A stretch of 64,000 nucleotides of DNA from Kudoa neothunni (Eukaryota > Cnidaria): assembly GCA_964304625.1 (NCBI GenBank), contig OZ199840.1, forward strand, positions 620,001 to 684,000. The letters are read 5' to 3'. The translations under genes and the position numbers were made by a program. The notes beneath the pieces were generated by a model, which saw only the letters and a program-made list of their open reading frames with translations, did no database searches and was not told where the DNA came from. How positions within the stretch are numbered: the first letter of the stretch is position 1; every line of letters begins with the position of its first letter. Shown here in pieces: positions 60,801 through 64,000 of this stretch.

Positions 60801-62366
60801 GATTAAGCGAGTAAATGGAGTCACATTATTGAACTCTAAAAATGTAATATTTCATTTGTAATAGAGTATTCATGTTTTAATTAGTTTTGAATTGGAACAA
60901 TAAGTTATCAATTGACAAATTAAAAATCGATTATTTAGTAGGCTTAACAATAACAAAGAAGCAATTACATTTTATTAAGAAATGTACAACCAAATAAATA
61001 GAAAACATTAATTTCTTTTTATAAAAACAATACGGTAATTATTCAAATGTTACGAGCGAAATCATGGAAGATATTAAATTCCTGTTTGAAATAGAACATT
61101 TATCTCACTAAATTGAGAATAATAAACTGAATGCTATAAAGAAACATCTTGGCCTTATATAGCTTACATTAATTTAGAGGCACTTTTAAAACTATAAAAA
61201 ATTACTTTAAATAACGGAAAAATTAACAAACACTACTAAAACAGTTGTCTAATAACGATAGTTATGGGTTGTATTCGAATTGGAATTGGAAAAACAGAGC
61301 CAGCTATTAACTCATAGAATTGATAATCTAAAAATTGGATAGACTATTGAATTATAGATAGTTTATAATTGCTAAGATATAAAACATCTAATAGGGCGAC
61401 TTTCCTCTATTCGATAACAATCCTCGTTGAACAAAGACAGTCTAATTCTTCTTAATTGGGTGGATACGAAAAACAATAGGAACAATTTTGTTAATTACAA
61501 CCATTAGAATATAAGAGAATTAAATTTATAATAAAAAAAATATTAAATTCTAAAAATACACTATATGGATATGAAAAATTGCGTCATTATTAAATTTATA
61601 TGCATTCACTTATGAGTTAAATTTAGAATTTTGTATTCCAATTAAATTACTTTGAAAACTGCCGTGTTCTTGGATTAGCAAGGTCGGGCAATCTGTTTAA
61701 CTAATCTTTATAGATGTGTGCGATGTGTAGACGCTATTTTGAATTCCCGCACAGAGACAATCACCACAAGACACTTTCACAATACCTAAATTATTAAATA
61801 GATTACACACAAAGCTACGAATTGTTAAATCTAAGTGTGCTCCTATTCAACTTGAACACTCCATCGAGTTAAAACACATAAAAATTTAAATTACAATTAA
61901 AATTGTGGATAACCACCCAACTTTATAACTATTCAACTCACAATATTGATTGTGATGTTAATCCGGATAGTTGTTGGTTCTTGCTTTTTTCTCGATCAAC
62001 AACAACAACAACAAATATTTTCAACCTCACAAACTACTTGCCTACTGTGTCAATCAATATTAACAAAAATCGTCAGCAGGCGATTTATTTTTCCAGATAA
62101 GTTGGTATCAAATAATTAATTCTACGGTGGATAAACTCTTTCCAATGATGCAGGAGTAACGATTTAATAATTCATTGTGTTCTAAGTCCAATTAAGCCTG
62201 TTTCCCTAATGCCTACTGTAAATAAACTCAATATGAACACATTAGCATTGATTAACGCGTAAGCTCATTTAGAAACCCAATGAGAATTTTGTCTATAAAT
62301 AATCAAAGTAGAAACTATTATCTATAGTGCAAAATGTTTCAATAGGGTTGGTCGTGTTTGTTTACA
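57876..62366. other. 4.5-kb very AT-rich region, no gene seen
   Basis: Read on both strands; only short meaningless ORFs (for example 59001-59186). No transposon motif or RNA gene was recognised. An exon-like segment with CAA repeats near 61995-62013 is not supported by partner exons. Confidence 0.4.
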
Positions 62367-62538
62367 ATGATGAAAGCTTCTGTCGGTAGGTACAACAACC
62401 ACAATTGTCAGTGGGATTATTTGATAACATTACAGAAGTGATCGTACTTTACACCCTCAATCTCAACAACCACCCTATCACAACTATTCTTTGTGGCCGG
62501 CTGCAGCGGTGAATCCATTGGGTCAACCAACTCAATTG
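62367..62538 (+). CDS. First two coding exons of an unidentified gene (partial)
   Basis: Exon 1 (62367-62389) encodes MMKASVG and ends AG|GTACAA. After a 46-nt intron (62390-62435, ending TTACAG) the frame continues in phase 2 through DRTLHPQSQQPPYHNYSLWP and AAAVNPLGQPTQL to a GTGAGG donor at 62539. The Pro/Gln/Tyr-rich composition, with frequent Asn, resembles the low-complexity N terminus of a transcription or RNA-binding factor, but no domain is present. Downstream exons were not identified within the remaining 1.4 kb, so the gene probably continues beyond the window. The call rests on splice and frame agreement only. Confidence 0.4.
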
Positions 62539-64000
62539 GTGAGGTCTCATGTTGGTCGCATTTTTATTCAGATAATTTTACCGTCATTATCTTGGATACA
62601 ATTAATTTTAATCTTATTCGCTCTACTGCCAACAATCACCCATAATCACATTACAATCACTATATTTAACGTGCATTGTTTCCGCAATAATCCTATATCA
62701 TTTAACACACAATATCAATTGTTTAGGTTATCATCGATTTAATTAACATTAATGTAATTCGAATTGTTTATTCATCTTTTTGAGGTATCCATGACAATAT
62801 ACCTCACTGTTTTATACCAATAAATCGTTACTCACAATTTTCCCATTGTACTTAGGAATTAGGCAAATATCCTCTGTTGATGGAAAATTGTATCGCAATG
62901 AAAACATCTTTATTCGTCAGTGTTGAGCGGCACACACACACAAAGCCCATATCATAAATTAGGTTTAAATGAATTCAATCAGTCATCATTAGAAACTTTT
63001 AAAGTTCAAAATTATGTTTGGATAAATCTAATTCCTTTGTTCCATTGGTGATAACTTATATTCAATATAAAGATGATTATTTATTTCGGCAGATTTCACC
63101 ATGATTCGGCCATACAGTTTGTGTTACTGCGCGCTTGAATTCCTAATCAATATTTCCCCTAAGTGATTTATTGCTTAACAATTTATTTATAATGTGAACA
63201 AGTGTGTAGTTGATTTTATTGCCTCGAATGATTATCACTGGATTTACAAATGTTATTATTATGAGGAAGTTCAAATTTTCGTTAGTTTTTTGGGGTCTTC
63301 TGTGAGATTACGATGCATTATTAAGACTGCGGTACGTTTCTCAGAGAGTATTCTGATTAGATGCGAGGTGTGACTTGCATCGGATTGCAGCTTACCTTTG
63401 TATTGATTGAGTCACTAGGCAGGTTTATTAATCTGGTGTTTTGTTCGCATATTCATTCAGCCAGTATTCGTTATGTAAATTGGGGTGGAAGTATATTTTT
63501 TATAAATGACTCCAAAGACATGCTTCATGTGAAATAAATTTTGAAAAAGTCATTCATGTTTGTCAGCCGAGAAGCTTACGATTGTTGATTTCGGATGTTT
63601 GATATATTTTATTTCGCTGTTTATATTTTTAAAATTAAATGTATCTAACAATCTAATTTTAAAAAATAATCATGCCAAAAATCTTTGGTATGAAAAAGGT
63701 GAATCGGAGGGGTGGCTGAGTACTCCAGATACCCAACCAATGAAATTTCCTATTAATTTTTTTACTTAAGAAAAGTTTTTCCGTTTCAAAATGGCTAAAT
63801 TGGTTGTATTAATTGAAACATTTTAGTTTTCATTTAGTATTTTAATAAGAATAAAAAATATAATTTTAGGCATATTTATTTTACAATTTTAATTTCTAGA
63901 TTATATATTTACCATTATTTCTTCTAGGTTTTTAAATGGACGAAAAAATAATATTCTAAGGTTTGAATGTTATTTTACTTGTATTACTCGTATAATTGAT
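62539..64000. other. No further gene supported
   Basis: Possibly a long intron of the gene starting at 62367. A CACACACACA run lies near 62932-62942. The ORF at 63560-63769 shows no recognisable motif. Confidence 0.35.

Noticed and set aside
1-64000. CRISPR arrays, bacterial operons, riboswitches, plasmid or phage features
   Set aside because: The sequence is eukaryotic nuclear DNA with spliceosomal introns; no regularly spaced direct repeats with unique spacers were seen.

Overview
The window is nuclear DNA from a small-genome animal. It is strongly AT-rich, has spliceosomal introns (mostly 40-66 nt, GT-AG), has no operon structure, and carries decayed piggyBac, mariner and hAT transposons. 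One gene (about 44.6-46.65 kb) encodes an ShKT domain followed by five cysteine-rich domains spaced C-x3-C-x3/4-C-x3/4-C-x3/4-CC. That is the minicollagen cysteine-rich domain (CRD), a building block known from cnidarian stinging-capsule walls. Together with the compact AT-rich genome, this makes a parasitic cnidarian of the Myxozoa the best guess for the source. This is an inference; no species marker is present.

Layout. 0-7 kb: a piggyBac remnant, a secreted or membrane gene built of repeated Cys-rich beta-sandwich modules (minus strand, 1958-5111), and another piggyBac remnant. 8.0-9.8 kb: a type I membrane protein with a long helical ectodomain (minus). 10.5-15.7 kb: a transposon graveyard (mariner, three piggyBac fragments, a small hAT derivative). 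17.1-21.2 kb: nucleoporin Nup107 in many small exons (minus). 21.2-24.3 kb: AT-rich, no gene seen. 24.4-28.0 kb: NVL, a double AAA ATPase of ribosome biogenesis (plus). 28.1-31.4 kb: two small unrecognised membrane proteins (plus). 32.3-32.8 kb: a 7/10-bp minisatellite. 34.5-36.5 kb: a RanBP9/10-like SPRY-LisH-CTLH-CRA protein (minus). 36.5-44.5 kb: mostly empty, with a retroposon-like segment and a piggyBac-like element. 44.6-46.65 kb: the ShKT/minicollagen-CRD gene (plus). 47.9-50.7 kb: a GTF2IRD2-type hAT transposon remnant. 51.4-54.7 kb: a DYRK-family kinase with Asn-rich flanks (minus). 55.7-56.5 kb: a cluster of short perfect inverted repeats. 57.8 kb: a tetranucleotide microsatellite. 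62.4-62.5 kb: the first exons of an unidentified gene running off to the right.

How the genes relate. Housekeeping genes (Nup107, NVL, RanBP9/10-like, DYRK) are interspersed with lineage-specific secreted or surface genes. The two minus-strand surface genes at 2-10 kb both begin with a 34-nt first exon that encodes most of a signal peptide and ends in phase 1. Several genes read correctly only if single bases are dropped or added at homopolymer runs. This most likely reflects base-calling or assembly error, although decay or programmed shifting is not excluded. Exon boundaries below were worked out by eye from splice signals plus reading-frame and family continuity.
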